A stretch of DNA of 15,839 nt from positions 1 through 15,839 of the forward strand of contig DATGIQ010000641.1 of the NCBI GenBank assembly GCA_035295665.1. The letters are read 5' to 3'. The stretch comes from DATGIQ01 sp035295665. GTDB lineage: Bacteria > Planctomycetota > Planctomycetia > Gemmatales > Gemmataceae. The position numbers were made by a program, and so were the translations under genes. Shown here one piece after another: positions 7,098 through 15,520 of the stretch; position 1 is the stretch's first letter, and every line of letters starts with the position of its first letter. The notes under the pieces were generated by a model. It had not been told where the DNA came from. It did no database searches and saw only the letters and a list, made by a program, of their open reading frames with translations.

Positions 7098-8825
7098 CTA
7101 AACAACCTCCTTTTCCAGCAAAAATGAACCGATCACCAACGCATCCAACGGCGAAGTCCAAAAACACTCAACGGCATCGCGGGGCGTGCAGACGATCGGT
7201 TCGCCGCGCGTGTTGAACGACGTATTCACGAGCACCGGCACACCGGTCCGTGCTTGAAACGCCTTGAGCAGATCATAATACACTGGGTTCTGCTCTCGCC
7301 GGATCGTCTGGATCCGCGCCGTGCCGTCGACGTGGCGTACGGCCGGGATTCGATCTGCCTTGTCGGGCAATACATCGAAGACGAACAGCATGAACGGCGA
7401 GATCTCGGCCCGGGCAAACCAGTTGCTGGCCTCTTCCTCCACAACGACCGGGGCAACTGGGCGAAAATCTTCCCGATCCTTGATCTCGTTCAATTTCGCC
7501 TGCATCAAACTGTGGATCGGCGAGGCCAAGATCGACCGCGCTCCCAGGGCGCGCGGACCAAACTCCATCCGCCCCTGAAACCAGCCGATAACCTTATCGT
7601 GAACCAGTAGCTCGGCCGTTTCCTCGGCAATGTTCGCCAGCCGGCGATACGGGAGCTTTGACCAGCGCAGGAATTCTTCAATTTCCCGATCGCCAAAGGC
7701 GGGTCCGAGGAATGCATGCTCCATGCGGTACGTGCGTTCTTGGCTGCGACGCTCCTGCATATCCACCCACAGGGCAGCACCCAGGGCGGTACCGGCGTCC
7801 CCCGCGGCCGGCTGAACCCAGATGCGCCGGAACGGACCGCGGTCGCGCAGCCGGGCGTTCATCACACAGTTGAGCGCCACGCCGCCCGCCAGGCAGAGAT
7901 TGTCGACTCCCGTCGCCTTGTGCAGCCAGCGTGCCAGGTGCACGACCGTCTCTTCCAGTACTACCTGAAGGGAATGAGCAAGATCGTAATGGCGCTGTTC
8001 CACCTCGGCTCCGCGAAGCCGCGGTGGACCAAACCGTTCCACGAGCCGCGGCGGCTGGATGGTGTATTGCCCCTCACGGCCGAGGATGATGATCTCGCGG
8101 AAGGCATCGACGTAGCGCGGCCGGCCAAACGAGGCCAACGCCATTACCTTGTACTCATCCGACGAATGCAGAAATCCCAGGTAACCCGTCACCTGCTCGT
8201 ACAGAATGCCGAGCGAATGCGGCATGTCGACCTGCTGGAGCCGCTCCAGTCGATTGCCGTCGCCCAGGCTGTAGGTCGTCGTGGCCTTCTCACCTCGTCC
8301 GTCCAGGGTCAAGACGGCCGCGCGTTCAAACGGCGAAACATGGAACGCGCTCACGGCATGGGCCACGTGGTGGTCCACAAAATGCCAGCGGTAGGGACCG
8401 TCCGCCCGTACATCATGAAAACGGGCCTGAAGATGATGTGGCACTCCTCCAGCCAGGTGCCGGGGAGCGTTGACGATGGACGAGAGAAACAGCGGATCCC
8501 AGCCGGAGTGCCATTCGGCCGGCGTCGGATGGGCGCTCGGCTCCAGAGGGAGCGTGATGGTGGCCTGGCTGTTCCACCGGCCGAGCAGCAGCGTGGGATC
8601 GAACGAATAGGCAACGTGGTCGATCTCCGTCAGCGCGATCCCCGCTTCCCGCAGACAGTAATCAATGGCATGAAACGGGAGCTCGTAAGTGGAAAAGGGG
8701 ATTGGCCGTTTGCCATGTTTGATATGCGTGAAGCGTTCATCTTCCGCCGCAGCCAGCACGCGCCCGTCCTTCACCAGACAGGCGGCAGGATCATGGAAAG
8801 CGGCGTTGATACCGAGCGTATACAT
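7098..8825 (-). CDS. NodU/TobZ-family O-carbamoyltransferase, 575 aa
   Basis: The full-length family architecture is present: an N-terminal Kae1-like domain beginning MYTLGINAAFHDPAA, metal-ligand histidines in HHVAHA (H152 and H156), DGRGE at 175-179, LAGGVALN at 312-319 and D343 in AGDAGTALG. The C-terminal carbamoyltransferase domain has GRMEFGPRALGARS (418-431), REDFRPVAP and VNTSFN. The family uses carbamoyl phosphate and ATP to make a carbamoyl-adenylate and places the carbamoyl group on a sugar hydroxyl, as in nodulation factors and tobramycin. The start at 8825 follows TAGGAGGAT, which also contains the stop of the preceding GT9 gene (11-bp gap), implying translational coupling. Here it likely carbamoylates the heptose or another sugar made by the operon. 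Confidence 0.95.
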   Translation of the reverse strand: MYTLGINAAFHDPAACLVKDGRVLAAAEDERFTHIKHGKRPIPFSTYELPFHAIDYCLREAGIALTEIDHVAYSFDPTLLLGRWNSQATITLPLEPSAHPTPAEWHSGWDPLFLSSIVNAPRHLAGGVPHHLQARFHDVRADGPYRWHFVDHHVAHAVSAFHVSPFERAAVLTLDGRGEKATTTYSLGDGNRLERLQQVDMPHSLGILYEQVTGYLGFLHSSDEYKVMALASFGRPRYVDAFREIIILGREGQYTIQPPRLVERFGPPRLRGAEVEQRHYDLAHSLQVVLEETVVHLARWLHKATGVDNLCLAGGVALNCVMNARLRDRGPFRRIWVQPAAGDAGTALGAALWVDMQERRSQERTYRMEHAFLGPAFGDREIEEFLRWSKLPYRRLANIAEETAELLVHDKVIGWFQGRMEFGPRALGARSILASPIHSLMQAKLNEIKDREDFRPVAPVVVEEEASNWFARAEISPFMLFVFDVLPDKADRIPAVRHVDGTARIQTIRREQNPVYYDLLKAFQARTGVPVLVNTSFNTRGEPIVCTPRDAVECFWTSPLDALVIGSFLLEKEVV

Positions 8826-8836
8826 GACCCATCCTC

Positions 8837-9973
8837 CTAGGCCGGCACCGCCGGCTCCTCCACCGGTTCGAGCCGGCCTGCATTTGCTTGCGGCTTCGCT
8901 ACGTCCCGGAGCAGCTCGCAGGCAGCGGTTACGATCGCATCGGGAGAAACCCGGTGCAAGCAATCGTGATGTCCTTCGGGGCAAACACTCTTGTAGCAAT
9001 ACTTGCAGGGAACGTCGTGAAAGAGGACGCGGCTGGGAACACCCCAGGGTGTGTGCTGCGGGTTGGTGAGTGCGTACAGATCCACGACCGGAGTGCCCAC
9101 GGCCGCGGCAACGTGTACCGGCCCCGTATTGTTGGCGATGAGAAGGGGCGCCACGCTCAAAAGAGCCGCCAGCTCTGCAAGGCTTAGCTGGCCGGCCAGC
9201 GAGTGCGAAGGCACGCCCATGAGCCCTCGGATCTGTTCAATCAATTCCCGCTCCATCTGATCGCCGGTGAACACTACGGGACAGTCCAGCTCCCGAACCA
9301 GGCGCTGAGCCACCTTGGCAAATCCTGCCGCCGGGTAGCGACGGGAAGCCGCACTTGCGCCGGGATGGATCACGACCCAGGACCGGCGGCGGTCGATTTC
9401 CATTTCGCGGAGCCAGCGCAGCGCATGGAAATGCGCACGATGGGGAAAGCGAATGGACAGGCGAGCATTGGCTGTCCCGCAGCCCACCGCCGCCACCAGA
9501 TCAAGCTGGCGCTGGACCTCGTGCCGGATCCGGGTGGACGGTTCGGGATCCTGCACCCAGTGCGTCAGCAATTGGTACGGATTCTCATGGCAGTGGGCCA
9601 AACGCAAAGGAATGTCCGCCAGGTAGCAGAGGAACGCGGCCGGTAGGGGATTCTGGCTATAGACGGTGAAGATGACCGCCGCCTCAAATTGGAGTCGGCG
9701 AAGGCGCTCGGCGATGGCATATTCCGGCGTGCTGCCGGTATGCGGCGGTGTGGCCTTCATCCACGGTGCCTGGTAGACAAGCACCGCGTCAATTTCGGGC
9801 ACCAACGACGCGGCCTCGGCACCGGCCGGAGAAGTCAGCAGCGTGATGCGGCGGTCCGAGCCCGATTCCTTGAGTGCCCGGAGCGCCGGCGTTGTCATGA
9901 GCACGTCACCCAGCGAATCGAGCCGTACGCACAGAATGTTTTTAGCCTGGCTCCAGGAGCCGCAAGCGCTCAT
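8837..9973 (-). CDS. GT9-family glycosyltransferase (heptosyltransferase type), 378 aa
   Basis: The N-terminal Rossmann domain opens with ILCVRLDSLGDVLMTTPALRAL, the classic heptosyltransferase/WaaF-type start. The C-terminal domain has VVIHPGAS, VVFTGD, SLAGQLSLAELAALL and ANNTGPVHVAAAVGTP, the nucleotide-sugar side. Near the C-terminus a C-x2-C-x4-C...C cluster followed by a SP segment is typical of WaaF relatives. Such enzymes use ADP-heptose (or related sugars) to extend a lipid-linked core. The start at 9973 overlaps the stop of gmhB by four bases (ATGA), and the pairing with a heptose phosphatase supports a heptose donor. Distinct in sequence from the other GT9 gene at 14417-15520, so it probably makes a different linkage. 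Confidence 0.93.
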   Translation of the reverse strand: MSACGSWSQAKNILCVRLDSLGDVLMTTPALRALKESGSDRRITLLTSPAGAEAASLVPEIDAVLVYQAPWMKATPPHTGSTPEYAIAERLRRLQFEAAVIFTVYSQNPLPAAFLCYLADIPLRLAHCHENPYQLLTHWVQDPEPSTRIRHEVQRQLDLVAAVGCGTANARLSIRFPHRAHFHALRWLREMEIDRRRSWVVIHPGASAASRRYPAAGFAKVAQRLVRELDCPVVFTGDQMERELIEQIRGLMGVPSHSLAGQLSLAELAALLSVAPLLIANNTGPVHVAAAVGTPVVDLYALTNPQHTPWGVPSRVLFHDVPCKYCYKSVCPEGHHDCLHRVSPDAIVTAACELLRDVAKPQANAGRLEPVEEPAVPA

Positions 9974-10575
9974 GGCGTTTCCCCTATCCGCGCTCGACCG
10001 ACCCGACGGGCCGATCGGGAATTCTGCAAGATCTTGCGCGCCGCTTCGTGGAGATTGGCCACAGTGTAATGGGGCTGCCGAAGCGGCGCAAGGATCCATT
10101 CCGTTTCATGGCCATTGTCGAGCAGAATGGTTCTGCAGCCGGCCCGCCGGCCCGCCTCGATGTCGTCCAGGATGTCACCCACGAACCACGATTGGTGCAA
10201 GTTGATACCGTGCTCTGAGGCAGCCCGAAAAAGGAGGCCGGGTTCGGGCTTGCGACAGGAACAGGGGCGTGCGTAGGCAGGCTGTACGCCCTCCGGATGG
10301 TGGGGACAATAATAAAATCCGCCGAGCGGGACACCGACGCCGGCCAACAGTTCCCGCAGACATCGCTCCACCCACACCAGGCTCTCCTCGGCAAAATAGC
10401 CGCGTGCCACACCGGGTTGGTTGGAGATGATGAACAGCCGATAGCCCGCCGAGTGCAACGCCGGCAATCCCTGGTCTGCGCCCGGCAGCAATCGGATGCG
10501 CGCCGGATCCACGTTGTACGGCACATCCTCCACCAGGGTGCCATCCTTATCCAGGAAGACGGCGCGAAGACCCAT
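9970..10575 (-). CDS. gmhB: D-glycero-manno-heptose 1,7-bisphosphate 7-phosphatase-like HAD enzyme, 201 aa
   Basis: The HAD motif I is FLDKDGT with nucleophile D9 and general acid D11. Motif II is at SN (51-52), RKPEPG supplies the motif III lysine side, and GD (133-134) is motif IV. The GmhB-specific zinc loop is complete: C90-x-H92 and C105-x-C107. The usual length is about 190 residues. GmhB removes the 7-phosphate from heptose bisphosphate on the way to ADP- or GDP-heptose. The kinase/nucleotidyltransferase partner is not in the window. The start at 10575 (MGLRAVFL) fits the family; the open frame continues to 10650 but that part is the arm of an inverted repeat. The stop overlaps the GT9 start by four bases. 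Confidence 0.93.
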   Translation of the reverse strand: MGLRAVFLDKDGTLVEDVPYNVDPARIRLLPGADQGLPALHSAGYRLFIISNQPGVARGYFAEESLVWVERCLRELLAGVGVPLGGFYYCPHHPEGVQPAYARPCSCRKPEPGLLFRAASEHGINLHQSWFVGDILDDIEAGRRAGCRTILLDNGHETEWILAPLRQPHYTVANLHEAARKILQNSRSARRVGRARIGETP

Positions 10576-10599
10576 GATTCGTTCCGTTCTTATCCTTCT

Positions 10600-10650
10600 T
10601 TGCTTGCGTTTTGCGTTCGGACGAGACCATCGAACGCAAAACGCAAGCAA
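10600..10650. repeat. Perfect 20-bp inverted repeat (11-base loop) between the SDR and gmhB
   Basis: The left arm is 10600-10619 (TTGCTTGCGTTTTGCGTTCG) and its exact reverse complement is 10631-10650, with loop GACGAGACCAT. It fills much of the only long gap (106 bp) inside the glycan operon, 25 bases upstream of the gmhB start. The transcript would form a very stable hairpin. No U-tract follows on the minus strand, so it is not a canonical intrinsic terminator. It could be an mRNA-processing or stability element, or a copy of a dispersed palindromic (REP-like) element. Confidence 0.9.
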
Positions 10651-10681
10651 CCACAGCGTTTTTGAGAGCGTCCTTTATCCG

Positions 10682-11407
10682 TCATGGCCACGATGTCTCG
10701 CGCATGGGCAACACCATGACCTCGGGAATGACACTTTCCTCCGGCTGCGTGAGCACAAAGCGGATCGTCTCGGCCACGTTCTTCGGATCTTGCAGCACGC
10801 CCGGATCCACATCCGGAAACCGATCCAGGATGAAGGGAGTCCGCATGCCGCCGCTGATGACCGCCGTGACCTTGATGTTGTGTTTGCGTGCCTCCACGTG
10901 AAGGGCGTGGCTGAAGCCGAGCAGCCCCCACTTGCTGGCGTGGTATGCGGTGGCGTTGGCCCAAGTCCGCTTGGCCGCCGTGGAGACCACGTTCACGATG
11001 TGCCCACGACCCTGTTTCCGCATTACCGGGAAGGCGGCTTTCGCCAGAAGAAAAGGACCCCGCAGGTTGGTGCGCAGGACACGGTCCCAATCCGCCACCG
11101 ACAGCTCCTCCAACGGAAGCGTGCTGTCCGTACCCGCATTGTTGATGAGAATGTCCAGCCGGCCATGCCGGGTAACCATGTCTTCGACAGCTTGTTGAGC
11201 TTCCCGCTCGTCGCCGACATCGAGTCGAAGCGCTGCCGCGGGGCGACCGACATCCCGCAATTGCTGAGCCACGGTTTCCGCCAAATCTTGGCGGATGTCG
11301 GCGGCAATGACCATGGCCCCCGAAGCACCGAGTACGCGGCAGGTAGCCTCGCCGAGCCCGCGGCCGCCGCCGGTGATCAACGCCACTTTCCCTTGCAAAT
11401 CCTGCAT
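10682..11407 (-). CDS. Short-chain dehydrogenase/reductase, 241 aa
   Basis: This is a classical SDR: the cofactor motif TGGGRGLG (12-19), D39 after the second strand (suggesting NAD(H) preference), NNAG (89-92), and the catalytic N114, S142, Y155 and K159 (YHASK). The length fits the family. The start at 11407 has an AGGAGG ribosome-binding site and overlaps the stop of the preceding gene by one base (TGATG), so the two are translationally coupled. In this setting it most likely oxidises or reduces a sugar hydroxyl or keto group, giving a modified sugar. The substrate cannot be read from sequence, and SDRs are diverse enough that another role is possible. Confidence 0.92.
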   Translation of the reverse strand: MQDLQGKVALITGGGRGLGEATCRVLGASGAMVIAADIRQDLAETVAQQLRDVGRPAAALRLDVGDEREAQQAVEDMVTRHGRLDILINNAGTDSTLPLEELSVADWDRVLRTNLRGPFLLAKAAFPVMRKQGRGHIVNVVSTAAKRTWANATAYHASKWGLLGFSHALHVEARKHNIKVTAVISGGMRTPFILDRFPDVDPGVLQDPKNVAETIRFVLTQPEESVIPEVMVLPMRETSWP

Positions 11408-13362
11408 CAGCTCGCCTCCTTTTGCATCCCCTGGCCCTGGTGGACCAGACGCTTGCCGCGCCGGCCCTTGCGCTGAGTCGATTCCCACAACCGATTGCCG
11501 GGCGCTGCCCCGGTTGGTTCCGCACCCTCGGCCATGAGACGTTCCTCGATCAGCTCGCAGAATAGATGGATCAGAAAGAACTGCACCTCCTGAAGACGGG
11601 GGGCGTCCGTGGCCGGAACCATGAGAGCCAGGTCGCTCCGCTCGCGCAGTTCACCCCCGTCCCCGCCCAGGAGAGCGATGCTGCGCAGTCCACGTCGCCG
11701 CGCTGCCTCAAAGGCTCCCAGCAGGCAGCGTGGCCGACTCTGGGTGCTGATTCCCAACAACACATCGCCCGCTTGGCCCAGGACTTCGACCTGGCGTGCG
11801 AAGAGTTCTTCGGAATCCGTATCGTCAGTCCCGCCCGTCGAAAAAACGGCATTGGCGTTCAGCGGCACAATAGGGAGACCCTGCCGGACGTTCGATTGGA
11901 ACCGGCCGAGGAGTTCCGTTGCAAACTGCTGCACGCAAGCGGTGCTGCCGCCATCTTCGCAGATCAGGACCTTGCTGCCGCGGGCAAAGCAGGCCGTCAG
12001 CGTCTCCGTCGCCTCCAAGATGAATGGTGGGAGACGTCGCCGCGATTCCTGGACGATTTCCATAAGACGATCGAAGCCGCGCTCGATGGGGACCAGCTGT
12101 TCCGCTTCGCTGGGACAGGCGGACTGATTGACCGCGCGCACCTCGTCATAGACAGTAGCAACCGCGGCAGTCACTTTCTGCCAGGTGAAGAGATCATTGG
12201 CGCGACGGATGGCCTGCCGGCTCAAGACGCTCAGAAGCTTGGGATGGGCGTACAAGTGGGCCAGGCGCTCGGCAAGCTTGTCGGGATCCTTGGGCGGGAC
12301 CAGGTAGCCGGTTTCGCCATCGCGGACCGTATACTTGATCCCGCCGACATTGGAGCCGATTACCGGCGTACCGCAAGCCATGGCTTCGACCGGCGTGATG
12401 CCGAAGGGTTCGTACCACGGTACGGTGACAAACACATCCGCCGCGCTGTAATAGTATTTCAGGGTTTCCCGGCCGCGGCGGCCGACAAAGGTAATGAGGT
12501 CGGCCACCCCTTCTGCACGAGCCAGGGCCTGGAGCCGGCCGAACTCCGGCGTGGTTTGAGCGTCCGGCTCATCCGAATCGCCGCCGACAATCAGGAGTCG
12601 GGCCGTGATCGCGTGGTTGCGGACCAGGCGGGCAAAACCCTGGATCGTTGTATCCACGCCCTTGCGCGGCACCATCCGGCCGAGCTGCAGAATGACCCGC
12701 TCTTCCGGAGGGATCTTGAGGGCAAAACGGGCCAAGGGCTTGCTGATTGGCGATAATTCTGCCGGGTCAAAGCCACAGCCCACCATCGTGATCTTGGCCG
12801 GATCCGCATTGTACAAGCGAATCAGATCCTCTTCATCCTGTGGGCATTCGGCAATGATGCGGTCGGCCTCCACGACAATGCGGTCTTCAATCCCGAAGCG
12901 GATGTCGGGGAATTCATCCGCTTCGCGCTGGTAACAGCGGCGAACCCGGCCAAGGGCGTGGAAGGTGATGACGAAGGGAATGCTGAGCGCGCGTTTGACG
13001 TCGGCAGCAACCAGCCCGGACATCCAGAAATTCGCATGGATCAGATCGTAATCGTCGCGCTGACACTTGCAAAAACGCAGCAGGTACGCCGTGAACTCTT
13101 CCATGTAGGGCAACAGGTCTTCCTTGCGCACATGGCTGGCCGGACCCGCCGGGACGTGGATGATGCGAATGCCGCTGACCCACTCCGCAATCTCCGGCAG
13201 ACGTTCGCTGTCCTGCCGCGTGAAAATATCCACGGTGTAGCCCAGAGCGGCCAGGTGTTTCGCGAGCTGGCCCACGTATACATTTTGGCCGCCGCTGTCC
13301 ACACCACCCAAAATGCCCAAGGGGGACGCATGCTCACTAATCAGGGCAACCCGCTTAGTCAT
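11407..13362 (-). CDS. Fusion of a GT4 glycosyltransferase and a GmhA-like SIS domain, 651 aa
   Basis: Residues 1-410 are a GT-B retaining glycosyltransferase resembling sucrose-phosphate-synthase/MshA types: GGVDSGGQNVYV (19-30), QLGRMVPRKGVD (226-237) and the E318-x7-E326 donor motif. Residues about 430-607 are a SIS domain aligning with phosphoheptose isomerase GmhA (CEDGGST, ATELLGRF, FARQVEVLG, GDVLLGIST, RLQEVQ...LIH). Of the GmhA zinc and catalytic residues, E483, Q591 and H599 are kept, but the position of E. coli H61 is Q479. A basic tail of about 40 residues follows. The start at 13362 has a GGGAGG ribosome-binding site and overlaps the upstream stop by four bases; the frame's extension to 13788 is a shadow of that gene. 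It may isomerise sedoheptulose 7-phosphate or merely bind a phosphosugar. Confidence 0.93.
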   Translation of the reverse strand: MTKRVALISEHASPLGILGGVDSGGQNVYVGQLAKHLAALGYTVDIFTRQDSERLPEIAEWVSGIRIIHVPAGPASHVRKEDLLPYMEEFTAYLLRFCKCQRDDYDLIHANFWMSGLVAADVKRALSIPFVITFHALGRVRRCYQREADEFPDIRFGIEDRIVVEADRIIAECPQDEEDLIRLYNADPAKITMVGCGFDPAELSPISKPLARFALKIPPEERVILQLGRMVPRKGVDTTIQGFARLVRNHAITARLLIVGGDSDEPDAQTTPEFGRLQALARAEGVADLITFVGRRGRETLKYYYSAADVFVTVPWYEPFGITPVEAMACGTPVIGSNVGGIKYTVRDGETGYLVPPKDPDKLAERLAHLYAHPKLLSVLSRQAIRRANDLFTWQKVTAAVATVYDEVRAVNQSACPSEAEQLVPIERGFDRLMEIVQESRRRLPPFILEATETLTACFARGSKVLICEDGGSTACVQQFATELLGRFQSNVRQGLPIVPLNANAVFSTGGTDDTDSEELFARQVEVLGQAGDVLLGISTQSRPRCLLGAFEAARRRGLRSIALLGGDGGELRERSDLALMVPATDAPRLQEVQFFLIHLFCELIEERLMAEGAEPTGAAPGNRLWESTQRKGRRGKRLVHQGQGMQKEAS

Positions 13363-14363
13363 CGAAGACCTCCCACCGGTTCCAGACCTTGGGGAACGGT
13401 GATGCGACTGCCGGCTCGTTGGCCGGCGACCTGCGTGAACGCCTCGTCCCAATCCCGGACAAAACGATCGATGCTGAAGCGCTCTTGAGCGTGCCGGCGG
13501 GCGCCTTCGCCCAGCACACTGGCTTGCTCCGGATTGGCCAGCAAGTCGTGCATGCGCTCCACCAGGCGGCCGACCTTGGTATCCAGATAGCCCGAGACGC
13601 CATTTTCCACGGTCGTGACCATTTCTGTGGTGGCCAACCCGACGATGGGCATGCCGAGCATCATGGCCTCGCACACCGCCAGCCCGAGACTCGTGTAGCG
13701 GATTGGGTTGAAGAAGAAGCGGTAACGGGCTGCGAACGCCGGCAGCTCGTGATGGGAGACTTCGCCGATGCCGCCGGCCTCCTCCCAACCCATGCCGACG
13801 AGGTCGAGCGGCACCTCTTGCCGTACCTGGTCAAAAATGTCGGCCCCGAGACGCCGGCCCCGCCGGCGCAGATTGTTCACGACGACCAAGCCCCGCGCTA
13901 ACTCCCCCGTGTAACGAACACTGAAGGGGAGCATGACCCCGTGTTCGATGACACAGGTCGGCGTGCGTCCAGAGTCCCACATCAAGTCGTTGAAGTAAGT
14001 GACGTGGACGAGCAAGACATTGGGGTCATCGACGGGATGGCGCGTGTCGGTCGGATGCTCGCGGGGAGGATCATGCTCCAGGTAGATGACGGGCAGCTGC
14101 CGCTGCGCTCGGGACAGGACGGCGTACTGGTCTTCGAGGTAATGCTGCCGCGCCTGGAATAAGATACAATCCAGATCGAGTGTGCGGACTTCTTCGACGG
14201 GAACTTCATGAACGTTTTCCGGCCACGGATAACTGGGCGTCTTGCCGCCGTAGCCATCGGGTCGGTCCGGTTTCGTGGGCAGGTAGAATTCCTGATTCGC
14301 CTGCGCCAGGTAATACAAATAACTGCCGTGCACATGCCAGGTAAAAACTCGCAAAGGACGCAT
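13359..14363 (-). CDS. GT4-like glycosyltransferase, 334 aa
   Basis: A GT-B-type protein. The N-terminal half opens with RVFTWHVHGSYLYYLAQ and has YLEHDPPREHP (94-104) and the conserved EHG at 140-142. The C-terminal half has VVVNNLRRRG (160-169), FFFNPIRYTSLGLAVCEAM (217-235) and ENGVSGYL. In the usual E-x7-E donor motif the second Glu is E232, but the first is replaced by T224, so it is a divergent member. The ATG at 14363 follows a GAAGGAT element. It lies 53 bp after the first GT9 gene and overlaps the GT4-SIS fusion by four bases (ATGA). Probably a sugar transferase of the same glycan; donor unknown. Confidence 0.87.
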   Translation of the reverse strand: MRPLRVFTWHVHGSYLYYLAQANQEFYLPTKPDRPDGYGGKTPSYPWPENVHEVPVEEVRTLDLDCILFQARQHYLEDQYAVLSRAQRQLPVIYLEHDPPREHPTDTRHPVDDPNVLLVHVTYFNDLMWDSGRTPTCVIEHGVMLPFSVRYTGELARGLVVVNNLRRRGRRLGADIFDQVRQEVPLDLVGMGWEEAGGIGEVSHHELPAFAARYRFFFNPIRYTSLGLAVCEAMMLGMPIVGLATTEMVTTVENGVSGYLDTKVGRLVERMHDLLANPEQASVLGEGARRHAQERFSIDRFVRDWDEAFTQVAGQRAGSRITVPQGLEPVGGLR

Positions 14364-14416
14364 GATCCTTCGGTTCCTTGTGTTGGAGATGCGAAATGTC
14401 CAAATTGCAATTCAGC

Positions 14417-15520
14417 TCAGGAGTGTACCGCCTTCGAACTACCCACAGAAAACCAACGACTTCCCATGCGGGGACCGATGTCAACGGTGGAGGATTGAGC
14501 ACGCTGCCGCCTCTCTTTGCGCAACAGATCGTCCACCTCTGCCAAGACCTCATCTGGCGTGACGCTTGGGATACGGCAGAGAACGCGGTGGAGCTGGCGA
14601 TTGAGAGGCGGCCAACCTTGGAGCTCCGAGATACCGTGAAAAATCACGACACTGGGAATCCGCAGGGCGGCTGCTAAATGGGAGACCCCGGTATCGTTAC
14701 AGATCAGTACGTGGGCCTCGTCCAGCAGCGCGGCCAAGGTGCCCAGGTTGGTTTTGCCCGTTAAATCCAAGACCGGCGCGGCCATGGCATCGCGGACGGC
14801 TCGGGTTACGCAAGCTTCCTCTGCCGTGCCGGTAAGCACGGTGCAAAAGCCCCGGGACGCAAGCCCATCGGCCACAGCAGCGAAGTGCTCAGGCGGCCAA
14901 CGCCGGGCTGGGGCGCGGGCGCCGGCATGAATACAAACATAGCCCTGCCGGGAGAGTTGTTCTGCTTCCGCAAGGGCATGCAGTTGCTCTTTGTCCTCTT
15001 CCCGAAGAGGGAATTCGAGCTCGTGGCCCTGGAGGGGGATCCCCAAGAACTCCAGCAGGCGCAGGTGCCGCCAGATCTCGGGCTCGTGAATCGGGTAAGG
15101 CAAGAACCGTTGCGCATCGGGACAATATCCCCCGGGCACGAAAAAGCCCGCTGCGAAGCGGGCGCCAAACAAGCCGATGAGCGGATTGGTAATCGTTCCA
15201 TTGCCATGCATTTGCAAGACCAGGTCGAACTGCTTCGCCTGCATGAACGTGAGGAAAGCGGGGAAGTCTCCCCCGCGGGGGGCTTGCTCTGGCAATCCCG
15301 GGTAACCGGGAAATTCGCAAAACTCATCGAGGTAATGAGCGAATCGGGCCGCCAAGCTCCGTGCCGACGCGAGGCCGACCAGCATAATTTCCGCCTGAGG
15401 CAGGGCCATCCGGAGCGCACGCCAGGCAGGGATCGTGCAGAGCAGATCTCCGAGCTGGAGCGCTCGGAAGACCGCGACGCGCCGGGGCAATGGTTCGCCA
15501 AGTCGGCAGGGGATCTTCAT
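14417..15520 (-). CDS. GT9-family glycosyltransferase (heptosyltransferase type), first gene of the operon, 367 aa
   Basis: GT9 hallmarks are VAVFRALQLGDLLCTIPAWR near the N-terminus, DLVLQMHGNG in the acceptor domain, YVCIHAGARAPARRWP, VLTGTAEE, LDLTGKTNLGTLAALL and ICNDTGVSHLAAAL for the nucleotide-sugar domain. I choose the ATG at 15520, with GGA spaced 6 bases before it; a GTG at 15535 in the same frame is possible. The last 30 residues beyond the GT9 fold are Ser/Arg-rich. It begins the minus-strand run of nine genes. A heptose donor is likely given gmhB and the SIS domain downstream, but GT9 enzymes can use other sugars. Confidence 0.92.
   Translation of the reverse strand: MKIPCRLGEPLPRRVAVFRALQLGDLLCTIPAWRALRMALPQAEIMLVGLASARSLAARFAHYLDEFCEFPGYPGLPEQAPRGGDFPAFLTFMQAKQFDLVLQMHGNGTITNPLIGLFGARFAAGFFVPGGYCPDAQRFLPYPIHEPEIWRHLRLLEFLGIPLQGHELEFPLREEDKEQLHALAEAEQLSRQGYVCIHAGARAPARRWPPEHFAAVADGLASRGFCTVLTGTAEEACVTRAVRDAMAAPVLDLTGKTNLGTLAALLDEAHVLICNDTGVSHLAAALRIPSVVIFHGISELQGWPPLNRQLHRVLCRIPSVTPDEVLAEVDDLLRKERRQRAQSSTVDIGPRMGSRWFSVGSSKAVHS

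Noticed and set aside
7716..8840. Long plus-strand open frame opposite the carbamoyltransferase
   Set aside because: It is antisense to a gene with complete family motifs. Its translation shows no domain, and it results from high GC at third positions.
10496..11476. Plus-strand open frame spanning gmhB, the inverted repeat and the SDR
   Set aside because: It crosses two well-supported minus-strand genes and a palindrome, with no domain or ribosome-binding site support.
11566..12756. Long plus-strand open frame opposite the GT4-SIS fusion
   Set aside because: It is a shadow of the minus-strand gene, which has clear GT4 and SIS motifs throughout. There is no recognisable protein in the antisense reading.
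13363..13788. N-terminal extension of the GT4-SIS gene
   Set aside because: It overlaps the GT4-like gene in another frame, is Arg/Gly/His-rich shadow sequence, and the ATG at 13362 has a good ribosome-binding site and ATGA coupling.
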